DNA of 64,000 nucleotides from Methanohalophilus sp. GTDB lineage: Archaea; Halobacteriota; Methanosarcinia; Methanosarcinales; Methanosarcinaceae. The stretch spans positions 56,965 through 120,964 of the forward strand of contig NZ_JASGLW010000005.1 of the NCBI RefSeq assembly GCF_030156785.1, written 5' to 3'. Shown here one piece after another: positions 47,154 through 57,941 of this stretch. Both the position numbers and the translations under genes were made by a program. Below the pieces are notes generated by a model that searched no databases, was not told where the DNA came from, and saw only the letters and a list, made by a program, of their open reading frames with translations. Numbering within the stretch: position 1 is the stretch's first letter; each line of letters opens with the position of its first letter.

Positions 47154-48122
47154 ATGGCTGTTGAGAAGAAATTCGTTAAGGAAGGTTATGTAAAGGCTTC
47201 ACTTAACGAATATTTTGCAAAACAACTTAGTCGGGCAGGTTATGGAGGAATGGAATTAAACCGTACTCCAATGGGTACACAGATTGTTGTGTATTCCGAA
47301 AAGCCCGGAATGGTTATTGGTAAGGCTGGAAAAGTTATCCGCAAACTTACCCGTGATATCGACAGGATCTATGAATTGGATAACCCGCAGATTGATGCAC
47401 AGGAAGTTCGCAGGCCAGAACTGAACGCCCAAATGATGGCTACAAGACTTGCTTCATCAATTGAGCGGGGTTGGTATTTCCGAAAAGCAGGCCACAATGC
47501 AATGCGCGCAATTATGAATTCTGGCGCATTAGGTTGTGAAATTATTATTTCCGGAAAGCTGACAGGTGCAAGATCAAGGGTAGAAAAGATGGTTGATGGT
47601 TACATCAAACACTCTGGTAAACCTGTTGATGATATTGTAGATGAAGGTTTTGCAGTCGCTATCAAGAAACTTGGTACTCTTGGCTGTAAAGTAAGGATTA
47701 TTCCTCCAGGGGCAACTCTTCCGGATGCATATGATATAGTGAAAGTTGAACCGGAGGCAGAAGCACCATCAGAGGTTGCAGAATCTCCTGAATCCCAAGG
47801 TGTTGAAGATCTTGTAGAAACGGAAGCAACAGGTGAAGTTGCTGAAGCCGAAGATATTGAATCTACTGAGAAAGCTACCGAAGAGCCAGAAATCCCGGCT
47901 GTGGAAACTGAAGCTGAAGTTCCTGAAGTGGAAGTACAACCTGAGGAATCTGTTTCAGAAAAGGCTGAAGAAGCGACCCCTGAAGCAGAAGAACCTGAGG
48001 AAACTACAACTGAAGAGACTTTGCCAGGTGAACAGCGCAGGGAAGTTGATGGTGTCTGGCAACACAAACATGAAGGGCACAACTACTGGCATCCAATGGC
48101 CCGAGTTCATAAGGAGGCATAA
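47154..48122 (+). CDS. rps3: Ribosomal protein S3 with long acidic C-terminal extension
   Basis: 322 residues. The KH domain with [11 protein letters not shown] (near 54-64) and the S3 C-terminal domain (about 85-195) form the usual mRNA-entry protein. From residue 198 to 293 the protein is almost wholly Glu, Ala, Pro, Val, Ser and Thr, with tens of acidic residues, and it ends in a basic, His-rich segment ([16 protein letters not shown]). The tail is likely disordered. Similar but variable tails are known in some methanosarcinal S3 proteins. L29 begins 2 nt after the stop. Confidence 0.96.
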   Translation: MAVEKKFVKEGYVKASLNEYFAKQLSRAGYGGMELNRTPMGTQIVVYSEKPGMVIGKAGKVIRKLTRDIDRIYELDNPQIDAQEVRRPELNAQMMATRLASSIERGWYFRKAGHNAMRAIMNSGALGCEIIISGKLTGARSRVEKMVDGYIKHSGKPVDDIVDEGFAVAIKKLGTLGCKVRIIPPGATLPDAYDIVKVEPEAEAPSEVAESPESQGVEDLVETEATGEVAEAEDIESTEKATEEPEIPAVETEAEVPEVEVQPEESVSEKAEEATPEAEEPEETTTEETLPGEQRREVDGVWQHKHEGHNYWHPMARVHKEA

Positions 48123-48124
48123 TT

Positions 48125-48328
48125 ATGGCAATTCTTAAAACAAAAGAAGTCAGAAACATGTCCCCAAACGAGCGCATGGATGAAGTAGAAAAGCTCAGAA
48201 CTGAGCTGATTCGTGAAAATGCATTGGCGTCCGCTGGTGGAGCACCGGATAATCCGGGACGTATCCGGGAGCTTAAGAAAACTATTGCACGGATCAAGAC
48301 GATCCAGAAAGAAATGAAGGAGATCTGA
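48125..48328 (+). CDS. rpl29: Ribosomal protein L29
   Basis: 67 residues of mostly helix, with [20 protein letters not shown] and the C-terminal [16 protein letters not shown]. Large-subunit protein near the tunnel exit, binding L23. The following gene begins 1 nt after the stop. Confidence 0.95.
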   Translation: MAILKTKEVRNMSPNERMDEVEKLRTELIRENALASAGGAPDNPGRIRELKKTIARIKTIQKEMKEI

Positions 48329-48329
48329 A

Positions 48330-48635
48330 TTGGCGCTCACACCGTGGAATCTGATATACAACGAGCTAATTGGGCTTGAAGTAGAGGTCACGGATTCCTC
48401 GAATAAATGCGCCATTGGAATACGCGGCAAAGTGGTTGATGAAACAAGAAACATGCTGGTGCTGGAAACCCATACTACGTTTGAAAAAATGATTCCAAAA
48501 TCCGGCAATACGTTTGTTTTTCATTTACCAGATCCTTCAAATGGCAATATCACGTATGTGGAGGTTAATGGCGACCTCCTTATCTCACAACCCGAGAACA
48601 GGACGAAGAACATCATAAAGTCACGCATGAGGTAA
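48330..48635 (+). CDS. rnp1: Ribonuclease P protein component 1 (Pop4/Rpp29)
   Basis: 101 residues, TTG start at 48330 behind AAGGAG. RNase P component that helps the RNA subunit cut tRNA 5' leaders. The conserved [15 protein letters not shown], and [16 protein letters not shown] near 45, fit the Sm-like Pop4 fold. In many archaea a Sui1/eIF1 gene precedes it; there is none here. Confidence 0.93.
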   Translation: MALTPWNLIYNELIGLEVEVTDSSNKCAIGIRGKVVDETRNMLVLETHTTFEKMIPKSGNTFVFHLPDPSNGNITYVEVNGDLLISQPENRTKNIIKSRMR

Positions 48636-48640
48636 TAATC

Positions 48641-48970
48641 ATGGCAAAAAATATCGGATTGGATGTTCCAACACCGTCTGAGGAATGCGACGATGCAAAC
48701 TGTCCATTCCACGGCGAACTTCCGGTAAGAGGTCAGATCCTCACCGGCACAGTCGTCAGTAATAAGATGGAGCGGACGGTGGTTATCCAACAGAAATATG
48801 AGAAATTTATCAATAAATATCAGCGATATGAAAAGCGACAATCTAAGATACATGCTCACAATCCACCTTGCATTAATGCAAAGGTAGGCGATGTGGTCAC
48901 TATCGCAGAATGTCGTCCGTTGAGTAAGACTAAATCATTTGTGGTCGTTGGCACGGAGGGTCAGGCATGA
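48641..48970 (+). CDS. rps17: Ribosomal protein S17
   Basis: 109 residues with archaeal features: [11 protein letters not shown] at the N-terminus, and the OB-fold with [15 protein letters not shown]. Cys in [11 protein letters not shown] may be a lone pair. The stop overlaps L14 by 4 nt. Confidence 0.96.
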   Translation: MAKNIGLDVPTPSEECDDANCPFHGELPVRGQILTGTVVSNKMERTVVIQQKYEKFINKYQRYEKRQSKIHAHNPPCINAKVGDVVTIAECRPLSKTKSFVVVGTEGQA

Positions 48971-49365
48971 GAGGAATTAGGTCTGCCATCCCACGTGCAC
49001 TTAACGCTGGCGCAAAAATTGAATGTGTAGATAATACCGGTGCTCGCACCGTTGAAATTATCTCTGTCAAAAAGTACAGGGGTGTCAAGAACAGGCAGCC
49101 TTGTGCTGGCATTGGTGATATGTGTGTGGTATCCGTTAAGAAAGGAACTCCTGAGATGAGGAAACAAATCCTTCATGCTGTAGTTGTCAGGCAGAAGAAG
49201 GAATTCCGAAGGCCAGATGGTCTTAGGGTTTCATTCGAGGACAATGCAGTAGTTATCACTGATGCAGACGGGATACCCAAAGGAACTGACATTAAGGGTC
49301 CAATAGCCCGTGAAGTGGTAGAGCGCTATCCAAAGATAGGCACCACTGCATCCATAATCGTGTGA
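48967..49365 (+). CDS. rpl14: Ribosomal protein L14
   Basis: 132 residues. [17 protein letters not shown] and the [16 protein letters not shown] segment are typical; the protein bridges the two subunits. ATG lies in the end of S17. Confidence 0.97.
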   Translation: MRGIRSAIPRALNAGAKIECVDNTGARTVEIISVKKYRGVKNRQPCAGIGDMCVVSVKKGTPEMRKQILHAVVVRQKKEFRRPDGLRVSFEDNAVVITDADGIPKGTDIKGPIAREVVERYPKIGTTASIIV

Positions 49366-49377
49366 GGTGTGTAAAAA

Positions 49378-49734
49378 ATGGTTTCAAAGCAGCCAAGAAA
49401 ACAGCGTAAAGTGCGATACAACGCACCTCTGCATGTGAAACAGAAATATATATCTGCTCCGCTTTCCAAAGATCTGCGTTCAAAATACGGTCGCCGCAGT
49501 GCAAGGGTTGCAGTAGGTGATAAGGTAGTTGTTACAAGAGGTGACCACGCTGGTACAAAAGGAGAAGTAGAAGTTGTTTCTCTTAAGAACGGTACGATTG
49601 TCGTGGATGGTATATATGTTACAAAAGCTGATGGTACTGAAGTACCAAGGCCATTATACCCATCGAATGTTATAATCACAGAACTGAATCTGGACGATAA
49701 GCAGAGAGCAGCAAGGTTATCAAAGAGCAGGTGA
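49378..49734 (+). CDS. rpl24: Ribosomal protein L24
   Basis: 118 residues. The KOW motif is [19 protein letters not shown] near 49. Archaeal L24 (L26e type) helps start large-subunit assembly. ATG follows GAGGTG. Confidence 0.96.
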   Translation: MVSKQPRKQRKVRYNAPLHVKQKYISAPLSKDLRSKYGRRSARVAVGDKVVVTRGDHAGTKGEVEVVSLKNGTIVVDGIYVTKADGTEVPRPLYPSNVIITELNLDDKQRAARLSKSR

Positions 49735-49740
49735 TCTCAG

Positions 49741-50448
49741 GTGGGCAAACATCAGAAAAGAATATCTGTTCCACGTAGTTGGCAGATTTCCAAGAAATCC
49801 AACAAATGGATCACGGCTACAAGGCCAGGTCCCCATAATAAGAACCAGAGTGTTCCTCTGGCAGTCGTATTGAGGGATATGCTGGGGATAGTTAACAATC
49901 GCGCAGAAGCAAAGAGGATTCTCTCGAAAGGAAAAGTACAGGTTGACGGAATTGTCCGTAAGGATCTCAGGTTCCCGGTTGGTCTGATGGATGTAATCAG
50001 TATTCCGGAAACTAATGTCTCCTACCGTGTCCTTTTCGATAACAAAGGCAGACTTGTCCTGAAGCAGCTTGATGGTATTGAAAAGATCAAGCTATGCAGG
50101 ATTAACAATAAGACCTATGTGAAGGGTGGAAAAGTCCAGCTTAACCTCAATGATGGAACTAACATACTTGGTTCAAACGATTACAATACCAAAGATTCAG
50201 TTGTTCTCTCCCTTCCAGACAAGGAAATTGTTAAGCATATTGCGTATAAGGAAGGCAATCTGGCAATGATTGTTGGAGGAGGTCACACTGGTGAACTCGG
50301 TACAATCAGAGCCATTAACAAGGTAAGCAGTTCCAAGAGCAACAAAGTATCTATTTCAGGAAAATCTGATTTTGATACAATTGAGGATTATGTGTTTGTT
50401 GTCGGAGAAACAGAACCGGAGATTAATATTGGCGGTGATGTTGTATGA
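49741..50448 (+). CDS. rps4e: Ribosomal protein S4e
   Basis: 235 residues, GTG start (49741) in GGTGATCTCAGGTG. The S4-type RNA-binding segment is [17 protein letters not shown] near 57, followed by KOW-like sequence [14 protein letters not shown] near 180. Archaeal/eukaryotic protein without a bacterial counterpart. Confidence 0.96.
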   Translation: MGKHQKRISVPRSWQISKKSNKWITATRPGPHNKNQSVPLAVVLRDMLGIVNNRAEAKRILSKGKVQVDGIVRKDLRFPVGLMDVISIPETNVSYRVLFDNKGRLVLKQLDGIEKIKLCRINNKTYVKGGKVQLNLNDGTNILGSNDYNTKDSVVLSLPDKEIVKHIAYKEGNLAMIVGGGHTGELGTIRAINKVSSSKSNKVSISGKSDFDTIEDYVFVVGETEPEINIGGDVV

Positions 50449-50954
50449 GTAATCCGATGAAAAATCCCAAAGTTGAGAAAATTGTTGTCCATATGGGAGT
50501 TGGTGAAAGCGGTCAGAGGCTTGTTGATGCAGAAGGTATCCTTGAAAGTATTACCAATCAGACTGTTGTCAGAACCCATGCGAAACGTACTCTCCCAGCA
50601 TTTGGCATTAAGAAAAACGAGCCCATAGGTTGCAAGGTAACACTTCGTGGAAGTTCCGCAGAAGATTTCCTGAAAACATCCCTTGGAATTATCGAGAACA
50701 AGTTGAGTGAAAATCAGTTTGACGACAATGGAAATGTATCCTTTGGTATTGAGGAACACACAGATTTCCCTGGAATGAGGTATGATCCTAATATCGGTAT
50801 ATTTGGAATGGACATTAGTGTAATTGTAAACCGTCCAGGATACCGCATTAATAAGAGAAGGGTTGCAAAACGCAAAATTCCTGCCTCCCACAGGATCACA
50901 AAAGAAGACAGCATTTCCTTCTTCCGGGATAAATATGCTGTGGAGGTTGAATGA
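50445..50954 (+). CDS. rpl5: Ribosomal protein L5
   Basis: 169 residues. [20 protein letters not shown] (near 46-65) and the [11 protein letters not shown] end are typical. Binds 5S rRNA in the central protuberance. Starts in the S4e stop (ATGA). Confidence 0.96.
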   Translation: MSNPMKNPKVEKIVVHMGVGESGQRLVDAEGILESITNQTVVRTHAKRTLPAFGIKKNEPIGCKVTLRGSSAEDFLKTSLGIIENKLSENQFDDNGNVSFGIEEHTDFPGMRYDPNIGIFGMDISVIVNRPGYRINKRRVAKRKIPASHRITKEDSISFFRDKYAVEVE

Positions 50955-51106
50955 TGGTACAAACCAAGAAAAGTTTTGGACGTGGAGCAAACGAATGTAA
51001 ACGTTGTGGCCGCAAGCAGGGTTTGATACGCAAGTATGGTATCTACCTTTGCAGGCACTGCTTCAGGGAAATCGCCCATGACATGGGCTTTGAAAAGTAT
51101 ACATGA
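50954..51106 (+). CDS. rps14: Ribosomal protein S14, zinc type
   Basis: Only 50 residues: [20 protein letters not shown] and then a second pair, CRHC, giving the CxxC-x14-CxxC zinc site of archaeal S14. The ATG at 50954 shares TGATG with the L5 stop and has GGAGGT six nt before it; an ATG directly upstream (50951) is in frame but too near the site. Confidence 0.95.
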   Translation: MVQTKKSFGRGANECKRCGRKQGLIRKYGIYLCRHCFREIAHDMGFEKYT

Positions 51107-51117
51107 GGTGAATGATT

Positions 51118-51510
51118 ATGGTATTGCTCGACCCACTTGCGGATGCGTTATCAGTTATCAAGAATGCTGAGGCTGTTGGGAAACCGTCCTGCACATTGAA
51201 ACCCGCATCCAACCTTATTGGAAATGTACTGAAGGTCATGAAGGAAGGGGGATACATCGGAGAGTTCGAATTCGAAGATGATGGAAAAGCTGGTATATAC
51301 CGCGTAAATTTGATAGGAAATATTAACAAATGCGGTGCTATTAAACCCCGATATTCAGTAGGTGTTAAAGATTTCGAGAGATTGGAAAAACAGTTCCTTC
51401 CTGCAAAGAATTTCGGCACACTGATCCTGACAACTTCCATGGGTGTCATGTCCCAGTACGAAGCACGTGAAAAGAACGTTGGCGGCCAATTGCTTTCATT
51501 CGTCTACTGA
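51118..51510 (+). CDS. rps8: Ribosomal protein S8
   Basis: 130 residues from ATG 51118 ([12 protein letters not shown]), preceded by GAGGTGA; two codons more are in frame upstream. C-terminal [21 protein letters not shown] matches the family's 16S rRNA contact. Confidence 0.96.
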   Translation: MVLLDPLADALSVIKNAEAVGKPSCTLKPASNLIGNVLKVMKEGGYIGEFEFEDDGKAGIYRVNLIGNINKCGAIKPRYSVGVKDFERLEKQFLPAKNFGTLILTTSMGVMSQYEAREKNVGGQLLSFVY

Positions 51511-51524
51511 GGAGGAAAGTTACT

Positions 51525-52055
51525 ATGGCTAAAGAGATGAAAAAGGTCATCCCAATTCCTGAAGGGGTAAATGTCTCCTATGAAAATAGGGTATTTACTG
51601 CTACAGGCGGGAAAGGAACCAATACAAAGAAGTTGTGGTATCCTGGGATTACAATAACCATAAACGATTCGGAAGTAGTCGTTGATTCCACTTCTACTCG
51701 CAAACAGCAGAAAGCGATGGTTGGGACAATTGCATCCCACATAGCCAATCTGATGAAAGGAGTATCTGATGGATATGAATATCGCCTTAAAGTTGTATAT
51801 TCTCACTTCCCTATGCAACTAAAAGTTGAGGGCGATAAACTGGTGATCAGCAATTTCCTCGGGGAAAAGAACCCGAGATCTGCAAAAATCATCGGGGAAA
51901 CCAAGGTGAAAACAGGTTCTGACGAAGTTGTGGTTACTGGCATCAACAAGGAAGATGTCGGACAGACTGCTTCTAACATTGAGCAGGTTACAAGGATTAA
52001 GAGATTTGATCCCCGTGTTTTCCAGGATGGAGTCTATATAGTTGAGAAGATTTGA
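51525..52055 (+). CDS. rpl6: Ribosomal protein L6
   Basis: 176 residues with two L6 repeats; the second ends with the conserved [12 protein letters not shown] and [22 protein letters not shown] follows GAGGAGGAAAG. Confidence 0.96.
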   Translation: MAKEMKKVIPIPEGVNVSYENRVFTATGGKGTNTKKLWYPGITITINDSEVVVDSTSTRKQQKAMVGTIASHIANLMKGVSDGYEYRLKVVYSHFPMQLKVEGDKLVISNFLGEKNPRSAKIIGETKVKTGSDEVVVTGINKEDVGQTASNIEQVTRIKRFDPRVFQDGVYIVEKI

Positions 52056-52070
52056 ATGTAGGTGATCTGA

Positions 52071-52511
52071 ATGGGAACTAACAATGCTGCAAATGCAAGT
52101 TCTTCCGGAAGTAGGACTTTCACTGATGAGAAACAGAAAAAACTTTTCAAAGTAAGGAAAGTCCAGAAAGGCAGCAAGCCGACTTTCAGAAGAGCAAATC
52201 ATCATAAATTCAAGCGTCTGGATTCCAATTGGAGACGTCCCCGTGGTTTACAGGGTAAACAGCGCCGCCACTACAAGGCAAAAGGTGCCATTGCCCAGAT
52301 TGGCTATGGTAGCCCAAAGGCTGTAAAGGCCCTCCATCCATCCGGTTATGCTGAAGTCCTTGTGTACAATCTGAACGATGTTGATTCGGTGAATGTTGAA
52401 GTTGAAGCAATTCGCATTGCTTCTAAAGTAGGCAGACGCAAAAAAGCTCTCATTGAATCAAAAGCTGCAGAACTTGGGATTAAAATCCTGAATCCTTTGA
52501 GAGGTGAGTAA
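52071..52511 (+). CDS. rpl32e: Ribosomal protein L32e
   Basis: 146 residues: a Ser/Asn-rich N-terminus, then [20 protein letters not shown] and [17 protein letters not shown], the L32e signature. Archaeal/eukaryotic. Starts 15 nt after L6 with AGGTGA. Confidence 0.96.
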   Translation: MGTNNAANASSSGSRTFTDEKQKKLFKVRKVQKGSKPTFRRANHHKFKRLDSNWRRPRGLQGKQRRHYKAKGAIAQIGYGSPKAVKALHPSGYAEVLVYNLNDVDSVNVEVEAIRIASKVGRRKKALIESKAAELGIKILNPLRGE

Positions 52512-52513
52512 TT

Positions 52514-52960
52514 ATGTCAAATCTCACCAACCAGAAGAAACTTGCATCTAAGATCCTTGGCTGTGGAATGAATCGTGTATGGCTGGATCCGAATGCTTCT
52601 GAGGAAATCGCAGGCGCAATTACTCGTGAGGATATTCGTGGTCTTATAAATGCAGGCCATATAAAAGCTGCTCCAGTCCGTGGGGTAAGCAGAGGTCGTG
52701 CAAGGGCAAGGGACGCCAAACGTAAGTATGGACATCGCAAAGGGCACGGTTCCAGAAAGGGACGCAAAGGTGCCAGGAATCCACGCAAAGAGCAGTGGAT
52801 GAAGAAAATCCGTGCTCTTCGCAGGAGACTTAAGGAAATGCGCGATGAAGGTGAACTTGATAGGTCTACCTATTGTCTTGCATACCGCAAGGCAAAAGGT
52901 GGTGTATACAGAAGTGTTGCCCATCTTGAAGCACACCTTGCGATGGATAAAGAGGAATGA
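52514..52960 (+). CDS. rpl19e: Ribosomal protein L19e
   Basis: 148 residues, very basic. [18 protein letters not shown] at the N-terminus, the [20 protein letters not shown] basic stretch near 61-80 and the long C-terminal helix match archaeal L19e. It starts 2 nt after L32e. Confidence 0.96.
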   Translation: MSNLTNQKKLASKILGCGMNRVWLDPNASEEIAGAITREDIRGLINAGHIKAAPVRGVSRGRARARDAKRKYGHRKGHGSRKGRKGARNPRKEQWMKKIRALRRRLKEMRDEGELDRSTYCLAYRKAKGGVYRSVAHLEAHLAMDKEE

Positions 52961-53006
52961 GCGCGGAGCTATCAATTATGTATAATATAAATCTGGAGGA
53001 TTCATA

Positions 53007-53528
53007 ATGGCAACAGGACCCAGATATAAAGTACCTTTCCGAAGGCGAAGGGAGGGAAGGACTGATTATCATCAGCGCCTCAAACTGCTTATTTCAAGGC
53101 AAAACCGTTTGGTTATCCGCAGAAGTGCAAAGCATATTCGCATGCAACTTGTGGAGCCTAAACCAGAAGGTGATTATACCCTTGTTTCAGCAATTTCAAC
53201 AGAATTAAAGAAATATGGATATGAGGGATCCACAGGAAACACCTCTGCTGCATATCTCACAGGTCTTCTTTTTGGTAAGAAGGCTCTTAAGGAAGGATAT
53301 GAGAGCGGAGTTCTTGATATGGGGCTTTATTCCCCTTCACCCGGTTGTCGTGTCTATGCGGCACTTATGGGTGCAGTGGATGCAGGTTTGGATATACCTC
53401 ATAATCCATCCGTATTCCCTGATGAAGAAAGGGTACGTGGAGAACACATAGCAGAGCACATGGACATTCCGGGATTCTCGGAAATGTTCGATGCTTCAAA
53501 AGAGAAAATCCTTTCGGATTTCAGCTAA
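53007..53528 (+). CDS. rpl18: Ribosomal protein L18
   Basis: 173 residues. [20 protein letters not shown] at the start, and [16 protein letters not shown] near 82, mark the archaeal L18 (L5e-related), which binds 5S rRNA with L5. GGAGG precedes the ATG. Confidence 0.96.
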   Translation: MATGPRYKVPFRRRREGRTDYHQRLKLLISRQNRLVIRRSAKHIRMQLVEPKPEGDYTLVSAISTELKKYGYEGSTGNTSAAYLTGLLFGKKALKEGYESGVLDMGLYSPSPGCRVYAALMGAVDAGLDIPHNPSVFPDEERVRGEHIAEHMDIPGFSEMFDASKEKILSDFS

Positions 53529-53537
53529 GGTGATTAT

Positions 53538-54170
53538 ATGACATATCAATATGAAGATGAATGGGTTCCCAAAACAAGGCTTGGAGTACTTGTTTCTGAG
53601 GGCCAGATTACTTCAATGGATGAAGCTATTGACTCCGGTCTTCCAATCAGGGAATCCAAAATTGTGGATATTCTCTTACCGGATCTTGAAGACGAAGTCC
53701 TCGATATCAATATGGTCCAGAGGATGACTGACTCAGGACGTCGTGTGAAATTCAGGGCTACAGTCATTGTCGGTAATGGTGATGGATATGTAGGTCTTGG
53801 ACAGGCTAAGGATGTACAGGTCGGTCCGGCTATCAGGAAGGCAATCGAGAACGCAAAGATTAACATTACCAAGGTTCGCCGCGGTTGCGGCTCTTGGGAA
53901 TGCGGTTGTGGAAAGCCTCATACTGTTCCTTCTGAAGTAAGAGGGAAAGCGGGCAGTGTTATAGTTGAACTAAAACCTGCACCTCGTGGACTTGGGCTTG
54001 CAGCTGGTGACACAGCACGTAAAGTGCTTGAGAAAGCAGGAATCAAGGATGTATGGACCAGAACCGAAGGACAGACCAGAACTACCCTTAACTTTGCCAA
54101 GGCAACTTACAATGCACTCGTGAATACCAGTACAATCCGTATTCCACAATCCTATGTTGAGGGGGTCTGA
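53538..54170 (+). CDS. rps5: Ribosomal protein S5
   Basis: 210 residues. The S5 double-stranded RNA-binding core is [15 protein letters not shown] near residue 76, with [17 protein letters not shown] next to it. Four closely spaced Cys are a feature of archaeal and eukaryotic forms. Small-subunit mRNA-channel protein. Confidence 0.96.
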   Translation: MTYQYEDEWVPKTRLGVLVSEGQITSMDEAIDSGLPIRESKIVDILLPDLEDEVLDINMVQRMTDSGRRVKFRATVIVGNGDGYVGLGQAKDVQVGPAIRKAIENAKINITKVRRGCGSWECGCGKPHTVPSEVRGKAGSVIVELKPAPRGLGLAAGDTARKVLEKAGIKDVWTRTEGQTRTTLNFAKATYNALVNTSTIRIPQSYVEGV

Positions 54171-54172
54171 AA

Positions 54173-54634
54173 ATGTACGCAGTTGTTAGGGTACGCGGTA
54201 GTGTAAATGTAAGGGATTCCATTGCAGATACCCTTTCCATGCTGCGCCTTCACAGGTTAAACCACTGTGTGATTCTGGAAAACAACCCTCACAACAGGGG
54301 GATGCTCCAGAAAGTGAAGGACTATGTTGCATATGGAGAGATTGACGCTGAGAATCTTGCACAGATGCTTACAAACCGTGGTAGGCTTGAAGGCGGTGCT
54401 CGTCTTACGGATGCATATGTGGTCGAAAATACTGACTTTGATTCAATTAATGCTTTTTCAGAAGCTGTTATTGAAGGAAAAGCAAGTTTGAAAGATATAC
54501 CCGGTCTTAAACCGGTTTTCAGGTTACATCCACCAAGAAAAGGGCATGCAGGTATTAAGAAAACCTTCCAGCAGGGTGGAATCCTTGGAAACCACGGTAA
54601 AGAGATCTCTGTGCTCCTGAATAAAATGAGGTGA
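54173..54634 (+). CDS. rpl30: Ribosomal protein L30
   Basis: 153 residues, archaeal L30/L7e type. [20 protein letters not shown] at the N-terminus and [20 protein letters not shown] near 119 match. Starts 2 nt after S5. Confidence 0.96.
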   Translation: MYAVVRVRGSVNVRDSIADTLSMLRLHRLNHCVILENNPHNRGMLQKVKDYVAYGEIDAENLAQMLTNRGRLEGGARLTDAYVVENTDFDSINAFSEAVIEGKASLKDIPGLKPVFRLHPPRKGHAGIKKTFQQGGILGNHGKEISVLLNKMR

Positions 54635-54639
54635 ACCGT

Positions 54640-55074
54640 ATGAGCAAAACTAAAACCAAAAAGTTCAGAGGCTCTCGTACATGTGGTGGAGGTACTACCA
54701 AAAACAGGCGTGGTGCAGGAAACCGTGGTGGACGTGGACGCAGTGGTGGAGTAAAACACCATTATGTCCTTGCGTTAATGGGTGGTTACACTCGCGGCAA
54801 ACATGGATTCAAGCGTCCGCTTAAATCCATTAACTCGGTTTCTATTGTGAACGTGGGTGAGCTTGATGAACTTGCAGATCAGCTTGTAGAAGATGGATTT
54901 GCAAAATATGAAGATGGTGTATATCACATAGATCTTGAGGATCTTGAAATCGAAAAGGTCCTCGGGACAGGTCAGGTCTCAAAGAACATGGTAGTAACTG
55001 CCGCCAGCTTCTCCGCTATGGCCCGGGATAAAATTGAAGCTGCAGGTGGCAGTTGTATTGGGATCGATGAGTAA
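54640..55074 (+). CDS. rpl15: Ribosomal protein L15
   Basis: 144 residues from ATG 54640 behind AGGTGA; a GTG three codons upstream overlaps L30. The N-terminal [20 protein letters not shown] basic Gly-rich arm is typical. Last ribosomal protein before secY. A hairpin spans its stop codon. Confidence 0.96.
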   Translation: MSKTKTKKFRGSRTCGGGTTKNRRGAGNRGGRGRSGGVKHHYVLALMGGYTRGKHGFKRPLKSINSVSIVNVGELDELADQLVEDGFAKYEDGVYHIDLEDLEIEKVLGTGQVSKNMVVTAASFSAMARDKIEAAGGSCIGIDE

Positions 55075-55093
55075 TGCCTAAATGGCATTACTC
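55069..55093 (+). terminator. 10-bp hairpin across the L15 stop codon
   Basis: GAGTAATGCC and GGCATTACTC are perfectly complementary around the loop TAAAT; the L15 TAA is inside the left arm. It could partly end transcription or stabilise the ribosomal mRNA before secY, which begins 60 nt later with its own weak TATA-like stretch. No U-run follows directly. Confidence 0.4.
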
Positions 55094-55152
55094 CAATATC
55101 CATGCCACTTTAAAAAATTAGTTTACTGGATATTTGACAAAAGGGTGTAGTA

Positions 55153-56631
55153 ATGAGTTTAAGAGAGACTTTTGGGCCGTTTTTTAATAGGCTCCCGGCT
55201 GTAGCTGGTCCGGAAGGACATGTTCATTTTAAGAACAAATTGATGTGGACGCTTACAATATTGATACTTTATTTTGCACTTGCTAATGTTCCTCTGTTTG
55301 GTCTATCTGAAAGTTCGATTGACCTATTTGAGCAATACCGTGCTTTCTTTGCCGGTGCTTCAGGTTCACTGATGCTTCTGGGTATTGGTCCAATAGTTAC
55401 TGCATCTATTGTGCTGCAGCTGCTTGTGGGGGCAGACGTTATTAAACTCAATATGTCTGATCCAGCAGATCAGGCTCTCTTTCAGGGAGCACAGAAATTC
55501 CTTGTCTTTGTAATGATTGTAGTGGAAGCTCTTCCACAGATTCTTGGTGGATACATCCTGCCGGACCCAAATATTGCTGCTTCGCTGGGAGTTGGACTGG
55601 GTGTTGTTACTTTCATTATATTCCTGCAAATTTGCATAGGTGGAGTATTGATTCTCTTCATGGATGAAATTGTTTCCAAGTGGGGTATTGGCTCAGGTGT
55701 GGGACTTTTCATCGTTGCAGGAGTTTCACAGCAGATTGTAACAGGTTTAATTAACTGGATTCCTGATTCATCTGGGTTGCCTGTTGGTATAATTCCAAAA
55801 TGGCTCTACATAGCACAGAATGTGGATGCAGGCTATCTCTTGTCTGCAGATGGCGTATTATTTATGCTTGTTAATGGAGGACTTTTGGCTCTGGTAAGCA
55901 CTGTAGCTATTTTTCTTATTGTTGTATTTGTAGAGAGTACAAGGATTGAAATTCCCCTTTCACACAGTGCTGTAAAAGGTGCTAGAGGAAGATTCCCTGT
56001 AAAGCTGATTTATGCTTCAGTACTTCCAATGATTTTGGTCCGTGCATTGCAGGCTAACATTCAACTGATTGGTTTGCTTCTTGCTGGTCGTGGAATTACT
56101 GTACTGGGTGAATATTCAGGTTCCAAACCAGTGAACGGGATAATGTATTACCTTGCACCTATCAATAGTCCTTACGACTGGATTCCTTCTCTTGTAAGAG
56201 AAAACTTTGCAAGTTATGGTTATGCAGCCCCTGCAACCTGGCAGATTGGATTACATGTCTTTATGGATGCTTTTATCCTGATTGCTGGGGGTATTATCTT
56301 TGCACTCTTCTGGATTGAGACAACAGGCATGGGTGCGAAACCAACAGCGAGAAAAGTTTTTAATTCCGGTATGCAGATCCCCGGGTTTAGAAGAAATGTT
56401 GGAAGTATTGAAAAAGTGATGTTGAGATATATTCCGAAAGTAACAGTAATCGGTGGTGCTTTTATAGGCGCTCTTACTCTGATTGCAAGTCTTATGGGTA
56501 CACTTGGAGGAGCAGGAGGTACTGGTTTGTTGCTTACGGTAAGCATTGTATATCGTCTCTATGAGGACATTGCTTCCGAGCAGCTGATGGAAATGCATCC
56601 GATGATGCGTTCGTTCTTCGGACAGGAGTAA
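55153..56631 (+). CDS. secY: Protein translocase subunit SecY
   Basis: 492 residues with about ten membrane helices, the channel of the Sec61/SecY translocon. The N-terminal region has the plug-region sequence SLMLLGIGPIVTAS. The cytosolic loop between helices 6 and 7 is RIEIPLSHSAVKGARGRFPV near 257, and the C-terminal GGTGLLLTVSIVYRLYEDI is typical. Exports the surface protein and subtilase of this window among others. Located, as in most archaea, after L15. Confidence 0.96.
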   Translation: MSLRETFGPFFNRLPAVAGPEGHVHFKNKLMWTLTILILYFALANVPLFGLSESSIDLFEQYRAFFAGASGSLMLLGIGPIVTASIVLQLLVGADVIKLNMSDPADQALFQGAQKFLVFVMIVVEALPQILGGYILPDPNIAASLGVGLGVVTFIIFLQICIGGVLILFMDEIVSKWGIGSGVGLFIVAGVSQQIVTGLINWIPDSSGLPVGIIPKWLYIAQNVDAGYLLSADGVLFMLVNGGLLALVSTVAIFLIVVFVESTRIEIPLSHSAVKGARGRFPVKLIYASVLPMILVRALQANIQLIGLLLAGRGITVLGEYSGSKPVNGIMYYLAPINSPYDWIPSLVRENFASYGYAAPATWQIGLHVFMDAFILIAGGIIFALFWIETTGMGAKPTARKVFNSGMQIPGFRRNVGSIEKVMLRYIPKVTVIGGAFIGALTLIASLMGTLGGAGGTGLLLTVSIVYRLYEDIASEQLMEMHPMMRSFFGQE

Positions 56632-56645
56632 TGTGAGGCTAAAAA

Positions 56646-57293
56646 ATGAATGTTGTATTATTCGGGCCACCGGGTGCAGGTAAAGGCACCCAGGCCAAGG
56701 AACTTTCAAAGCACTATGGTATTCCCCACATTTCAACTGGGGATATCCTTCGTGCAAATGTATCGAAAGGAACCGATCTCGGTAAGAAGGCAGCTGAATA
56801 TATGAATAAAGGCGAACTTGTTCCCGATGATGTTTTGATCGGTATAATTAAAAACAGGCTTGCTGAACCAGACTGCAAGGCCGGATTCTTGCTAGACGGT
56901 TACCCAAGGACTATTCCTCAGGCAGATGCACTTTCTGGCATTTTGAATGATATCAATATGCCTCTTGAAGTGGTACTAAACATTACAGTTCCTGACGAAG
57001 AATTAGTTACAAGACTTTCAGGTCGTTACAGCTGTAAATGTGGTGAAAGCTATCATATCAAGTTCAATCCTCCTAAGAAAGCAGGAATTTGTAATGTTTG
57101 CGGAGGAGAACTTTATCAGCGTGACGATGATAAGGAAGATGTGATTCGACAGCGTCTTGTTTCATATAAGAAGAATACTCAGCCACTCATTGATTATTAT
57201 GAGGAAAAGGGCATTCTGGTAAATATCGATGGTACTGGTGGCATTGACGAAGTTTTCGGACAAATTATTAATGTACTGGATCAGTATAAATAA
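56646..57293 (+). CDS. adk: Adenylate kinase, bacterial type with zinc LID
   Basis: Interconverts ATP plus AMP and 2 ADP. 215 residues with P-loop GPPGAGKGTQ at 7-16, LDGYPRTIPQAD near 84, and a LID with four Cys (SCKCGESY and CNVCGGEL) that should bind zinc. This is the long bacterial/eukaryotic Adk form, distinct from the trimeric AdkA of other archaea, and usual in Methanosarcinales. Confidence 0.95.
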   Translation: MNVVLFGPPGAGKGTQAKELSKHYGIPHISTGDILRANVSKGTDLGKKAAEYMNKGELVPDDVLIGIIKNRLAEPDCKAGFLLDGYPRTIPQADALSGILNDINMPLEVVLNITVPDEELVTRLSGRYSCKCGESYHIKFNPPKKAGICNVCGGELYQRDDDKEDVIRQRLVSYKKNTQPLIDYYEEKGILVNIDGTGGIDEVFGQIINVLDQYK

Positions 57294-57310
57294 TCATATA
57301 TGAGCGGTGG

Positions 57311-57940
57311 ATGATCGATTTGGTAACAGCACATTTCAAAAAACTGATTGAAAGATTCACTTTGGCTCTCGGAATTTCCCTGATGTTAGGGATTGTGCTG
57401 CTTGGTACCGAAGGAAGAGAAGCAATCGGTACTATGGTAGGAAGGCTGATGGATCCTCTTATTTCGTTGGTGGGAGAATCCAATTTCCACATTGTTCTTT
57501 TCATCATGGCAGGAATTACTGCTTTGTATGCATCCCTGATCCAGAAATACACCATTGACTGGGAATTGATGCGCAGTACGCAGGAAAAGATGAAAGCTTT
57601 CCAGAAAGAATTCCGTGAGGCTCAGCTTTCCCAGAACAATTATATGATCAAGAAACTGGAAGAGGAACGGTCTAAAATGATGGGGGACCAGATGGAAATG
57701 TCAAAGCAACAATTTAAGCCAATGGCATACATCAGTATTATTTCTCTTCCCTTGTTCATGTGGGCGTATCATTACATTAATCTCCACGAGGGTGCATCCC
57801 TGGTTTTTCCATTCTGGGGTGAGGTGCTTCTTGTTGATACTGTAATCGGTCCAATCCAGCACTGGATATTCTGGTACTTTATAACCTCTCTTGCTATAAG
57901 CCAGGTTGTGAGGAAAGCCCTGAATATTGGCGGCGTCTGA
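57311..57940 (+). CDS. YidC/EMC3-like membrane insertase (DUF106)
   Basis: 209 residues with three to four membrane helices (about 20-35, 58-78, 135-155, 175-195), and a charged helical coiled segment between the second and third (QEKMKAFQKEFREAQL and the following 25 residues). This layout is that of archaeal YidC-like proteins related to EMC3, TMCO1 and Get1, which insert membrane proteins. Standard neighbour of secY and adk in archaea. The following cmk gene starts 1 nt after the stop. Confidence 0.88.
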   Translation: MIDLVTAHFKKLIERFTLALGISLMLGIVLLGTEGREAIGTMVGRLMDPLISLVGESNFHIVLFIMAGITALYASLIQKYTIDWELMRSTQEKMKAFQKEFREAQLSQNNYMIKKLEEERSKMMGDQMEMSKQQFKPMAYISIISLPLFMWAYHYINLHEGASLVFPFWGEVLLVDTVIGPIQHWIFWYFITSLAISQVVRKALNIGGV

Positions 57941-57941
57941 G

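Noticed and set aside
47600..48082. 160-codon Ser-rich minus-strand ORF
   Set aside because: It is the antisense shadow of the Glu-rich tail of S3; its composition follows from the codons of that tail.
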